A DNA stretch of 5,104 bases from Lachnospiraceae bacterium (GCA_003446335.1 DMAZ01000043.1:1-5104); one strand, 5' to 3'. Positions 1 through 5,104 are shown, numbered from the stretch's first letter. The notes: generated by a model from the sequence alone, not told the origin. A program made the numbers and translations.

Positions 1-203
1 ACTTCCGCGGTGTAAATCCGAATGCTTTTGACGGCCGTGGCAACTATGCCCTGGCTATCAAGGAGCAGTTGATTTTCCCGGAGATCGAGTATGACAAGGT
101 CGATAAGGTCAGAGGTATGGACGTTATCTTCGTTACAACAGCGAAGACTGACGAAGAAGCCCGCGAACTGCTGAGACTTTTCAACATGCCGTTTGCAAAG
201 TAA
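1..203 (+). CDS. rplE: 50S ribosomal protein L5, C-terminal part (5' end outside window)
   Basis: L5 binds 5S rRNA together with L18 and helps form the central protuberance of the large subunit. Only the last 66 complete codons are present (from base 3; bases 1-2 belong to a split codon), followed by TAA at 201-203. The visible part starts [15 protein letters not shown], then has the [12 protein letters not shown] segment and ends RLFNMPFAK, all typical of the L5 C-terminal domain; the family is usually about 180 residues. The stop codon is immediately followed by the SD of the next gene, so L5 and S14 are closely spaced in one transcript. Position before S14 and S8 is the standard spc-operon order. 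Nothing appears broken; the truncation is only the window edge. Confidence 0.96.
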   Translation, partial: FRGVNPNAFDGRGNYALAIKEQLIFPEIEYDKVDKVRGMDVIFVTTAKTDEEARELLRLFNMPFAK

Positions 204-208
204 AGGAG
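203..208 (+). promoter_or_regulatory. Shine-Dalgarno site of rpsN
   Basis: AAGGAG lies 8 nt upstream of GTG at 217 and begins at the last base of the rplE stop codon. It supports GTG as the S14 start rather than the in-frame TTG at 193, which lies inside rplE upstream of the SD. Confidence 0.85.
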
Positions 209-216
209 AGAAGATC

Positions 217-402
217 GTGGCAAAGAAATCAATGAAGTTAAAACAGGCCAAGAAGCCGAAGTTCTCGACTAGAGCGTATACACGCTGCAGCATCTGCGGT
301 CGTCCGCATTCCGTTCTTTCCAAGTACGGTGTATGCCGTGTCTGCTTCCGTGAGTTAGCTTATAAGGGTGAGATTCCGGGAGTTAAGAAGGCATCCTGGT
401 AA
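217..402 (+). CDS. rpsN: 30S ribosomal protein S14, zinc-binding type Z (61 aa)
   Basis: S14 is a small-subunit head protein that contacts 16S rRNA. This is the short zinc-ribbon form: 61 residues with two CxxC pairs (Cys24/Cys27 and Cys40/Cys43), as expected for a structural Zn site, and the conserved ending PGVKKASW. The motif [11 protein letters not shown] is characteristic of the family. The start is GTG at 217 (product begins [10 protein letters not shown]), chosen from the SD at 203-208 and the family's usual length of 61. The zinc-independent S14 paralogue that some bacteria make under zinc starvation is longer and lacks these cysteines, and it is not in this window. The gene lies between rplE and rpsH in the usual order; a 90-nt spacer with a hairpin follows it. 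Gene symbols for this form vary (rpsN, rpsZ or rpsN1). Confidence 0.96.
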   Translation: MAKKSMKLKQAKKPKFSTRAYTRCSICGRPHSVLSKYGVCRVCFRELAYKGEIPGVKKASW

Positions 403-430
403 AACGTAAGATTTCAGATCAGGAAGAATC

Positions 431-464
431 GTATGGCATTCCGAAATAAAACGGTATGCCGTGT
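431..464 (+). promoter_or_regulatory. Stem-loop in the rpsN-rpsH spacer
   Basis: GGCATTCCG (435-443) pairs with CGGTATGCC (452-460) around an 8-nt A-rich loop (444-451). The stem contains one U-U mismatch and is extended at its base by an A-U pair and G-U wobbles (431-434 with 461-464). No T-run follows, so it is not a standard intrinsic terminator. It ends 11 nt before the rpsH SD (476-482). An mRNA processing site or a binding site for a regulatory ribosomal protein are possible roles; this is inference from position and pairing only. Confidence 0.5.
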
Positions 465-492
465 AAAGAACTATGAAAGGAGCGTCATTTAA

Positions 493-897
493 ATGACTAC
501 GACGAATGATCCAATTGCGGATATGCTTACAAGAATCCGTAATGCGAATACTGCTAAGCATGATACAGTAGATGTCCCGGTCTCCAAGATGAAGCTGGCT
601 ATCGCCGACATTCTTGTAGATGAAGGATATATCGCTAAATATGATCTTGTCGGTGAGGGTGTTGAGCGTGTGATCCGCATCACTCTTAAATACGGCAAGG
701 ATAAGAATGAAAAGATTATCACTGGCCTTAAGAGAATTTCCAGACCGGGCCTTCGTGTTTACGCCGGCAGCGAAGAGATGCCGAAAGTCCTTGGCGGACT
801 TGGTGTAGCTATCATCTCTACCAATAAGGGCGTAATCACGGATAAAGAAGCAAGAAAGCAGCATGTAGGCGGCGAAGTTCTTGCATTTGTATGGTAA
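493..897 (+). CDS. rpsH: 30S ribosomal protein S8 (134 aa)
   Basis: S8 is a primary 16S rRNA-binding protein of the small-subunit body (helix 21 region). In E. coli it also represses the spc operon by binding its mRNA near the L5 start; whether that happens here is unknown. The product begins [19 protein letters not shown], the canonical S8 N-terminus, and carries the C-terminal signature [19 protein letters not shown] (about residues 103-121), ending in GGEVLAFVW. At 134 residues it is full length. ATG at 493 is preceded by AAAGGAG (476-482) with 10 nt spacing. An unusually long 204-nt spacer follows before rplF. The terminal codons for LAF (GCATTTG at 883-889) could pair with CAAATGC at 954-960 in that spacer. 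Confidence 0.97.
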   Translation: MTTTNDPIADMLTRIRNANTAKHDTVDVPVSKMKLAIADILVDEGYIAKYDLVGEGVERVIRITLKYGKDKNEKIITGLKRISRPGLRVYAGSEEMPKVLGGLGVAIISTNKGVITDKEARKQHVGGEVLAFVW

Positions 898-953
898 TCA
901 GCGCTCATATGGCCTGGGAGGATTGATGGTCTGACCGGACCGAGTGCTTTCTG

Positions 954-993
954 CAAATGCGGTGGGCTCATATCCGAGTATGTGCCGCATTTG
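954..993 (+). repeat. Inverted repeat / stem-loop 1 in the rpsH-rplF spacer
   Basis: CAAATGCGG (954-962) is perfectly complementary to CCGCATTTG (985-993), a 9-bp stem. Inside it a second short helix, CATA (969-972) with TATG (979-982), with a T973-G978 wobble, closes a CCGA tetraloop (974-977). The long uninterrupted GC-containing outer stem makes a stable RNA fold likely. The 5' arm could alternatively pair with the end of rpsH (883-889). Confidence 0.65.
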
Positions 994-1009
994 TCAGATA
1001 TATGGCTTT

Positions 1010-1037
1010 TGATCAGCAGAACATTTCTGCATGATCA
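1010..1037 (+). repeat. Inverted repeat / stem-loop 2 in the rpsH-rplF spacer
   Basis: TGATC (1010-1014) pairs with GATCA (1033-1037), and GCAGAA (1016-1021) pairs with TTCTGC (1025-1030) around a 3-nt CAT loop. The two helices are separated by a small 1x2 internal loop (A1015 opposite A1031-T1032). The total is 11 Watson-Crick pairs within 28 nt. Confidence 0.6.
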
Positions 1038-1055
1038 TCGCCGGAACTGAAAACA

Positions 1056-1074
1056 GAGAGGTCTAAGACCTCTC
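1056..1074 (+). repeat. Inverted repeat / stem-loop 3, just upstream of the rplF SD
   Basis: GAGAGGTC (1056-1063) and GACCTCTC (1067-1074) form a perfect 8-bp stem with a TAA loop. It ends 14 nt before the rplF SD (1089-1094). The following bases (CGACAATTTAAG) are not a U-tract, so termination here is not supported. Its closeness to the ribosome-binding site makes an effect on rplF translation or on mRNA processing conceivable. Confidence 0.6.
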
Positions 1075-1101
1075 CGACAATTTAAGTCAGGAGGAAACAT
1101 C

Positions 1102-1641
1102 ATGTCACGTATCGGCAAAATGCCGGTTGTTATTCCGCAGGGCGTTACTGTTGATATCCAGCCGGGTAATGTTGTAACAGTAAAAGGACCGAAGGGTGAG
1201 CTCAAGGCAGAGCTTGACCGCGAGATGACACTCGAGCAGAAAGACAATGAAATCATCGTTACCAGACCGGATGATCTTAAGAGACATAAGGCTCTTCACG
1301 GCCTTACACGCGCTCTTCTTCACAACATGGTCGTCGGTGTAACGGACGGATTTACCAAGACACTTGAAATCAACGGTGTCGGCTACAGAGCTCAGAAGCA
1401 GGGCAAGAAGCTCGTTCTTTCCCTCGGCTACAGCCATCCGATCGAGATGGAGGATCCGGAAGGCCTTGAGTCCACAGTAGACGGCAACAAGATCATTATC
1501 AAGGGTATCGATAAGCAGGCTGTCGGCCAGTATGCAGCGAACATCCGTGAGAAGAGAGCTCCCGAACCGTATAAGGGCAAGGGTATCAAGTATTCTGATG
1601 AAATTATTCGCCGCAAGGTTGGCAAGACAGGTAAGAAATAA
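1102..1641 (+). CDS. rplF: 50S ribosomal protein L6 (179 aa)
   Basis: L6 is a two-domain large-subunit protein located near the sarcin-ricin loop and the GTPase-factor binding area. The product begins [12 protein letters not shown], typical for L6. The first repeat domain covers about residues 1-80 and the second about 83-170, with NGVGYRAQ at residues 91-98. The family signature PEPYKGKGI is at residues 154-162, followed by the basic tail ending VGKTGKK. The length matches the family (about 175-180). ATG at 1102 has a perfect AGGAGG (1089-1094) 7 nt upstream. The long structured spacer before it sets L6 and the genes after it apart from rpsH; rplR follows after 18 nt. Confidence 0.97.
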   Translation: MSRIGKMPVVIPQGVTVDIQPGNVVTVKGPKGELKAELDREMTLEQKDNEIIVTRPDDLKRHKALHGLTRALLHNMVVGVTDGFTKTLEINGVGYRAQKQGKKLVLSLGYSHPIEMEDPEGLESTVDGNKIIIKGIDKQAVGQYAANIREKRAPEPYKGKGIKYSDEIIRRKVGKTGKK

Positions 1642-1659
1642 AGGAAGGAGAGTTTAGAG

Positions 1660-2028
1660 ATGATTACAAAGCCATCTAGAGCGCTGATGCGTCAGAAAAA
1701 ACATCGCAGAATGCGCGGTCATATCGCAGGAACGGCTGAGCGTCCGAGACTCGCAGTCTTCCGCAGCAACAAGCATATGTATGCACAGATCATTGATGAT
1801 GTAAAGGGTGTCACACTCGTTTCAGCATCTACCCTTCAGGCTGACGTTAAGGAAGGCCTTGAGTATACCGATAACGTAGAAGCCGCAGCAAAGGTCGGCA
1901 AGGCAATCGGTGAGAAGGCTCTCGCAGCCGGCATCGAAGCAGTAGTGTTCGATCGCGGAGGTTTCGTATACCATGGTAAGATCCAGGCTCTTGCGGATGC
2001 AGCGAGAGAAGCGGGCCTTAAATTCTAA
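1660..2028 (+). CDS. rplR: 50S ribosomal protein L18 (122 aa)
   Basis: L18 binds 5S rRNA and, with L5, anchors it in the central protuberance. The very basic N-terminus ([11 protein letters not shown], residues 11-21) is the disordered rRNA-contacting tail. The core follows with [20 protein letters not shown] (residues 28-47) and the C-terminal [11 protein letters not shown] (97-107) and [13 protein letters not shown] motifs. The length is normal for the family. ATG at 1660 is preceded by AAGGAG (1645-1650) with 9 nt spacing. It sits 18 nt after rplF and 17 nt before rpsE, in standard spc order. Nothing is unusual. Confidence 0.97.
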   Translation: MITKPSRALMRQKKHRRMRGHIAGTAERPRLAVFRSNKHMYAQIIDDVKGVTLVSASTLQADVKEGLEYTDNVEAAAKVGKAIGEKALAAGIEAVVFDRGGFVYHGKIQALADAAREAGLKF

Positions 2029-2045
2029 GAGGAAGGGGAATACTC

Positions 2046-2564
2046 ATGAGATCAAACGAGAATAAGAGATTAGACAAAGATGAGAACGGCCTTGAAGACA
2101 GAGTCGTTGCCATCAAGCGTGTCACCAAGGTAGTTAAGGGCGGCCGTAACATGCGCTTCTCCGCGCTTGTAGTCGTCGGTGACGGAAATGGTCATGTGGG
2201 TGCCGGCCTCGGCAAGGCAGCTGAAATTCCGGAAGCTATCCGCAAGGGTAAGGAAGATGCTCAGAAACATATGATTTCTGTTGCAAGAACAGATTATAAG
2301 AGCATTACACATGACAATATGGGCAAATTCGGCGGTGCTTCCGTTCTTCTCAAGAGAGCTCCCGAAGGTACCGGTGTTATCGCCGGCGGTCCGGCCCGTG
2401 CGGTCATTGAGCTTGCAGGTATCACGAATATCCGTACAAAGTCCCTCGGTTCCAACAATAAGCAGAACGTCGTTTTTGCTACACTTAACGCCCTGAAGGC
2501 TCTGAAGACACCGGAAGAGGTTGCTCGTCTTCGCGGTAAGTCCGTCAGCGATATTCTGGCATAA
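2046..2564 (+). CDS. rpsE: 30S ribosomal protein S5 (172 aa)
   Basis: S5 lies at the back of the small subunit near the mRNA entry and decoding region; mutations in the family affect fidelity and spectinomycin sensitivity. The N-terminal dsRBD-like domain spans about residues 15-80 and includes the conserved loop [12 protein letters not shown] (29-40), where spectinomycin-resistance changes occur in other species; no disruption is seen here. The C-terminal domain contains [14 protein letters not shown] (107-120) and SLGSNN (133-138), and the protein ends [12 protein letters not shown] at 2046 follows a slightly degenerate SD, GGAAGGGG (2031-2038). Residues 94-106 read [13 protein letters not shown], which differs from the FGAG-V-LLKPA pattern I recall from other Firmicutes. 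The stop TAA (2562-2564) merges into the rpmD SD. Confidence 0.97.
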   Translation: MRSNENKRLDKDENGLEDRVVAIKRVTKVVKGGRNMRFSALVVVGDGNGHVGAGLGKAAEIPEAIRKGKEDAQKHMISVARTDYKSITHDNMGKFGGASVLLKRAPEGTGVIAGGPARAVIELAGITNIRTKSLGSNNKQNVVFATLNALKALKTPEEVARLRGKSVSDILA

Positions 2565-2578
2565 GGAGGGTTACCGAA

Positions 2579-2767
2579 ATGGCAGAAGAGAAGAAATTAA
2601 AAATCACACTTGTAAAATCTACGATCGGTGCTGTCCCGAAGAACAAAAAGATCATTGAATCTATGGGCTTCCATAAACTCAATTCCTTCGTCATTCTTCC
2701 GGATAATGCAGCAACACGCGGACAGCTGGCAAAAATCGGCTATCTCGTAAAAGTAGAAGAAGTTTAA
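2579..2767 (+). CDS. rpmD: 50S ribosomal protein L30 (62 aa)
   Basis: L30 is a small peripheral large-subunit protein found in many but not all bacteria. The product has the canonical LKITLVKSTIGAVPKNKK start (residues 7-24), a central KLNSFVILPDNAATRGQL region (33-50) and the ending LVKVEEV. At 62 residues it is full length; the PDNAATRG stretch resembles Clostridia versions as I remember them. ATG at 2579 is preceded by AAGGAGG (2563-2569), which overlaps the rpsE stop codon, so termination and re-initiation are close together. rplO begins 15 nt after the stop. Confidence 0.96.
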   Translation: MAEEKKLKITLVKSTIGAVPKNKKIIESMGFHKLNSFVILPDNAATRGQLAKIGYLVKVEEV

Positions 2768-2768
2768 T

Positions 2769-2776
2769 AGGAGGTG
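2769..2776 (+). promoter_or_regulatory. Shine-Dalgarno site of rplO
   Basis: AGGAGGTG, nearly the full anti-SD complement, ends 6 nt before ATG at 2783. It decides the rplO start: the upstream in-frame GTG at 2774 is part of this SD and cannot be the initiation codon. Confidence 0.9.
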
Positions 2777-2782
2777 CCAAGA

Positions 2783-3223
2783 ATGGATTTATCAAATTTA
2801 TCTCCGGCTCCGGGTTCCAAGCACAACGACAACTTCCGCAGAGGCCGTGGCGAGAGCTCCGGTAACGGCAAGACAGCAGGCAAGGGACACAAGGGTCAGA
2901 AAGCTCGTTCAGGCGCACCGAGAATCGGTTTCGAAGGTGGCCAGATGCCGCTGTTCAGACGTCTTCCGAAGAGAGGCTTCAAGAACAGAAATGCGAAAGA
3001 TTACGCATTTGTAAATGTTGAACGCCTTGAAATGTTCGAAGATGGTACAGTGATCACACCGGAACTTCTTCTTGAGACCGGTGTCATTGCGAAGATGCGT
3101 GACGGCGTTAAGATCCTCGGCAACGGTGAGCTCACAAAGAAGCTTACGGTCAAGACGAACAAGATCAGCGCTTCCGCTAAGGAAAAAATTGAAGCTGTAG
3201 GTGGTACAGTAGAGGTAATTTGA
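2783..3223 (+). CDS. rplO: 50S ribosomal protein L15 (146 aa)
   Basis: L15 is an assembly protein of the large subunit whose extended N-terminal tail threads into 23S rRNA. The product starts [14 protein letters not shown], followed by the Gly/Arg/Lys-rich extension with [20 protein letters not shown] (about residues 21-40), then [17 protein letters not shown] (about 50-66) and the globular C-terminal domain with [15 protein letters not shown] (about 106-120) and the GGTVEVI end. The length fits the family. ATG at 2783 is set by the SD at 2769-2776. The stop TGA (3221-3223) shares its last base with the secY ATG, suggesting coupled translation of the two genes. Confidence 0.97.
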   Translation: MDLSNLSPAPGSKHNDNFRRGRGESSGNGKTAGKGHKGQKARSGAPRIGFEGGQMPLFRRLPKRGFKNRNAKDYAFVNVERLEMFEDGTVITPELLLETGVIAKMRDGVKILGNGELTKKLTVKTNKISASAKEKIEAVGGTVEVI

Positions 3224-4539
3224 TGTTTAATACGATAGCAAATGCTTTCAGAGTTAAGGATATCAGACGCAGGATGCTTTTCGTACTTCTGTGTATGCTG
3301 ATCATCCGGCTTGGCTCTCAGATCCCCGTACCGGGTGTGAACAGAGACTATTTTTCACAATGGTTCGCGAGCCAGACAGGTGATGCCTTCAATTTCTTTG
3401 ACGCATTTACCGGCGGATCTTTTGCAAGCATGTCAATTCTGGCACTATCAATTACACCGTACATTACATCTTCAATTATTATTCAGTTATTAACAATCGC
3501 CATTCCCGCTCTTGAAGAGATGCAGCGGGATGGCGAGGACGGAAGAAAGAAACTCACGGCGATCACCCGCTATCTGACAGTAGGGCTTTCCTTATTCGAG
3601 TCGATTGCAATGACTATCGGCTTCGGCAATCAGGGACTTGTACCGGATCTGGATTTTGCGAAGGGCGTTGTCGTAGTGACCTGCCTTACTGCAGGATCTT
3701 CCTTCCTTATGTGGATTGGTGAACAGATTACGGAAAAAGGAATAGGCAACGGTATATCCATGGTCCTGCTCATCAATATTCTGTCAAGGGTACCGAACGA
3801 TATGGTTTCCTTATATGAACAGTTCATTAAAGGGAAAACAATCGCGAAGGGAGGACTTGCAGGCCTGATCATCCTGGCTATTATCGTAGTCATGGTGATC
3901 CTGGTCCTTATATTGAACGGGGCTCAGAGGAACATTCCCGTCCAGTATTCAAAAAAGATGGTCGGACGGAGAATGGTTGGCGGCCAGTCGACTCACATTC
4001 CTCTGAAAATCAATACAGCCGGCGTAATTCCTGTTATTTTTGCATCATCAATTATGTCTTTCCCGGGCATTATAGCTACATTTGCAGGAAAATCTAATTC
4101 TACTGGATGGTTCGGGACGCTGCTCAATATCCTGAGCTCGAATAACTGGTTCGATTTTACGCATCCAATCTATAATATAGGTCTTATTTTATATATTGTC
4201 CTTGTAATCTTCTTCGCGTATTTCTATACGTCGATTACATTTAATCCTCTTGAGGTCGCGGACAATATGAAAAAGCAGGGTGGTTTCATTCCTGGAATCC
4301 GCCCGGGCAGGCCGACGTCAGATTATCTGGCAAATCTGCTGAACTATATCATCTTTATCGGTGCATGCGGACTTGTTATTGTTGCGATTATTCCATTTTT
4401 CTTTAACGGTGTATTTAATGCCAGCGTATCCTTTGGAGGAACTTCAATTATCATTATCGTAGGTGTTATTCTGGAAACGGTTAAACAGATCGAGTCAATG
4501 ATGGTCGTAAGAAATTACAAGGGATTCCTGAATTCATAA
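3223..4539 (+). CDS. secY: Protein translocase subunit SecY (438 aa)
   Basis: SecY is the channel-forming subunit of the SecYEG translocon in the cytoplasmic membrane and passes unfolded proteins out of the cell or into the membrane. Ten hydrophobic segments can be placed at about residues 16-33, 70-92, 115-136, 146-166, 176-189, 212-232, 265-285, 315-340, 369-391 and 400-420. The plug region is near FFDAFTGGSF (58-67), and the pore-lining ITPYITSSIIIQLL is at 77-90. The cytosolic loop ALEEMQRDGEDGRKK (96-110) and the ribosome/SecA-contacting loops around 233-260 and 341-368 (with PGIRPGRPTSDYL) are intact. ATG at 3223 overlaps the rplO TGA by one base, with a weak AGAGGT SD at 3211-3216. It uses more AT-rich codons than the ribosomal genes, as is common for membrane proteins. 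Confidence 0.97.
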   Translation: MFNTIANAFRVKDIRRRMLFVLLCMLIIRLGSQIPVPGVNRDYFSQWFASQTGDAFNFFDAFTGGSFASMSILALSITPYITSSIIIQLLTIAIPALEEMQRDGEDGRKKLTAITRYLTVGLSLFESIAMTIGFGNQGLVPDLDFAKGVVVVTCLTAGSSFLMWIGEQITEKGIGNGISMVLLINILSRVPNDMVSLYEQFIKGKTIAKGGLAGLIILAIIVVMVILVLILNGAQRNIPVQYSKKMVGRRMVGGQSTHIPLKINTAGVIPVIFASSIMSFPGIIATFAGKSNSTGWFGTLLNILSSNNWFDFTHPIYNIGLILYIVLVIFFAYFYTSITFNPLEVADNMKKQGGFIPGIRPGRPTSDYLANLLNYIIFIGACGLVIVAIIPFFFNGVFNASVSFGGTSIIIIVGVILETVKQIESMMVVRNYKGFLNS

Positions 4540-4549
4540 TTAAAATGAT

Positions 4550-4601
4550 TGGGGACTTCTCGGATCAAAGAATTGATTTGAGGCGTCCCCATATCTTTAT
4601 T
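4550..4601 (+). terminator. Terminator-like hairpin after secY
   Basis: TGGGGAC (4550-4556) pairs with GTCCCCA (4585-4591). The helix continues inward through one T-C mismatch (4557/4584), a run with G-U wobbles (4558-4563 with 4578-4583) and ATCAA/TTGAT (4564-4568 / 4573-4577), closing on an AGAA tetraloop. That gives about 18 pairs. A T-rich but interrupted tail (4592-4601, seven T of ten) follows. It begins 10 nt after the secY stop. It is probably a partial intrinsic terminator or attenuator lowering read-through into adk; mRNA 3'-end protection is an alternative. Confidence 0.6.
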
Positions 4602-4624
4602 CCGACAAAAAAATCCTGTATAAT
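4596..4624 (+). promoter_or_regulatory. Candidate sigma-A-type promoter for adk
   Basis: A perfect TATAAT is at 4619-4624, in a strongly AT-rich setting with an A-run (4607-4613) upstream. The best -35 at 17-nt spacing is TTTATT (4596-4601), only three of six matches to TTGACA, so promoter strength depends mainly on the -10. Transcription would start near 4631-4632, giving an adk leader of about 66 nt. Its location directly after a terminator-like hairpin supports a separately adjustable adk unit. Confidence 0.5.
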
Positions 4625-4640
4625 AGTTTTAACTATTTTA
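4619..4640 (+). promoter_or_regulatory. Inverted repeat overlapping the adk -10 box, operator candidate
   Basis: AATAGTT (4622-4628) and AACTATT (4631-4637) are perfect inverted arms around a TT centre. Allowing one mismatch (4621/4638), the symmetry extends to 4619-4640, so it includes the whole TATAAT hexamer and the predicted start site. A repressor binding here would block the promoter; no regulator gene is visible in the window. AT-richness raises the chance of a fortuitous dyad. Confidence 0.35.
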
Positions 4641-4684
4641 GAATGTCTGAAGGGGCAACTCTTAAAAGACTGTACATCAAAATC

Positions 4685-4690
4685 GGAGGT
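4685..4690 (+). promoter_or_regulatory. Shine-Dalgarno site of adk
   Basis: GGAGGT sits 7 nt upstream of ATG at 4698. It fixes the adk start and argues against the ATG at 4643, which opens a different frame and lacks a well-placed SD. Confidence 0.88.
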
Positions 4691-4697
4691 ATCATAA

Positions 4698-5104
4698 ATG
4701 AAGGTCATTATGCTCGGAGCGCCCGGAGCGGGCAAGGGAACACAGGCGGTACGTGTGGCTTCTGCTTTTCAGATTCCGCACATTTCAACAGGAGACATTT
4801 TCCGTGCGAACATCAAAGGCGGAACGGAGCTTGGCAAAAAAGCGAAAACGTACATGGACGCCGGACAGCTTGTTCCGGACGAGCTTGTATGTGACCTTGT
4901 TGTAGACAGAATTCAGAAGGAAGACTGCAAGAACGGTTACGTACTTGACGGTTTCCCGAGAACAATTCCGCAGGCTGAAGCACTTGACAAGGCTGTGGCG
5001 GCGATTGGCGAAAAGGTAGATTTTGCTGTAAATATCGATGTTCCTGATGAAGCGATCATCACCAGAATGTCCGGCAGACGCGCCTGCACGACCTGTGGCG
5101 CGAC
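4698..5104 (+). CDS. adk: Adenylate kinase, N-terminal part (3' end outside window)
   Basis: Adenylate kinase catalyses the reversible reaction ATP + AMP = 2 ADP in the cytoplasm, balancing adenine nucleotides. The 135 complete codons present show the P-loop GAPGAGKGT (residues 7-15), the AMP-binding region [12 protein letters not shown] (28-39) and the conserved DGFPRT (84-89). The start of the LID domain, [10 protein letters not shown] (125-134), has Cys130 and Cys133, the first half of the four-Cys zinc site found in many Gram-positive enzymes. The family is about 215 residues, so roughly 80 are missing beyond the edge. ATG at 4698 is fixed by GGAGGT at 4685-4690. adk after secY is standard in Firmicutes spc operons, usually followed by map and infA. 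Here a terminator-like hairpin and a possible promoter separate it from secY. Confidence 0.97.
   Translation, partial: MKVIMLGAPGAGKGTQAVRVASAFQIPHISTGDIFRANIKGGTELGKKAKTYMDAGQLVPDELVCDLVVDRIQKEDCKNGYVLDGFPRTIPQAEALDKAVAAIGEKVDFAVNIDVPDEAIITRMSGRRACTTCGA

Larger units (their letters stand above)
898..1101 (+). promoter_or_regulatory. Structured 204-nt rpsH-rplF spacer, candidate RNA element
   Basis: This stretch has no convincing gene, but it holds three clear stem-loops in a row (954-993, 1010-1037 and 1056-1074), a weak possible one (928-941), and then the rplF SD (AGGAGG, 1089-1094). The 8-mer GCTCATAT occurs twice (903-910 and 966-973). I see no acceptable -35/-10 promoter pair and no T-run after any stem, so neither a promoter nor an intrinsic terminator is supported. 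The downstream gene spacers up to secY are only 14-18 nt, so the length and folding stand out. A cis-acting RNA controlling rplF and later genes, or an RNase processing region, fits; this is inference. Confidence 0.45.

Noticed and set aside
193..219. TTG at 193 as an extended start for rpsN
   Set aside because: It lies within rplE and upstream of the SD; GTG at 217 gives the usual 61-residue S14.
355..864. 169-codon open frame on the minus strand across rpsN and rpsH
   Set aside because: It is antisense to two well-identified genes, has no domain signature, and is a by-product of their codon composition.
916..934. SD-like GGGAGG followed by ATG GTC TGA, a two-codon mini-ORF
   Set aside because: The spacing is only 4 nt and the ORF ends after two codons. 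It could be a chance purine run; nothing else supports translation there.
928..941. Weak GGTC/GACC hairpin at the left of the rpsH-rplF spacer
   Set aside because: It has only four base pairs with a 6-nt loop and competing pairings; too weak to annotate separately.
898..1050. Open frame in phase with rpsH continuing 50 codons beyond its TAA
   Set aside because: The length is not remarkable by chance, S8 normally ends at the FVW seen before the stop, the translated stretch resembles nothing I know, and its bases are better explained by the stem-loops. It has no ATG, GTG or TTG placed at a proper distance from an SD (only a CTG at 931).
1056..1080. Hairpin read as an intrinsic terminator before rplF
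   Set aside because: The stem is followed by CGACAATTTAAG, not a U-tract, and ending the transcript here would cut off essential genes with no visible new promoter.
2774..2782. GTG at 2774 as an upstream start for rplO
   Set aside because: It is part of the AGGAGGTG ribosome-binding site; ATG at 2783 has correct spacing and gives the standard L15 N-terminus.
3220..3225. TTG at 3220 as the secY start
   Set aside because: ATG follows immediately at 3223 in the same frame and forms the common TGATG overlap with the rplO stop.
4643..4894. 83-codon + strand frame starting at ATG 4643
   Set aside because: It overlaps adk in another frame, has no well-placed SD and gives a protein with no recognisable family features; the adk frame from 4698 has clear P-loop and DGFPRT motifs.

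Overview
The window is part of the spc ribosomal-protein operon of a low-to-mid-GC Gram-positive bacterium, most likely a Clostridia member close to Lachnospiraceae. This assignment rests on remembered protein families and was not checked by a search. It is supported by the gene order rplE-rpsN-rpsH-rplF-rplR-rpsE-rpmD-rplO-secY-adk, by a short zinc-ribbon (type Z) S14, by an adenylate kinase with Cys residues in its LID, and by strong AGGAGG-type Shine-Dalgarno (SD) sites. All genes are on the + strand.

Layout: the window opens inside rplE (L5; the last 66 codons are present). rpsN (S14, GTG start) follows, then a 90-nt spacer with one good hairpin, then rpsH (S8). An unusually long 204-nt spacer with at least three stable stem-loops separates rpsH from rplF (L6). 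From rplF through rplR (L18), rpsE (S5), rpmD (L30), rplO (L15) and secY the genes are tightly packed: spacers are 14-18 nt, and the rplO stop and secY start overlap by one base (TGATG). A 158-nt gap after secY holds a long terminator-like hairpin, then a perfect TATAAT -10 hexamer embedded in an inverted repeat, and then adk with its own strong SD. adk runs off the right edge in its LID domain.

Together the genes make small- and large-subunit ribosomal proteins, the SecY channel that receives nascent chains from those ribosomes, and the enzyme that balances adenine nucleotides. The coding content is ordinary, and I see no mobile element, CRISPR array, tRNA or rRNA gene. The parts worth attention are non-coding: the structured rpsH-rplF spacer, the hairpin before rpsH, and the terminator/promoter/dyad cluster between secY and adk. 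These look like places where expression inside the operon is adjusted. None amounts to clear evidence of a new system.
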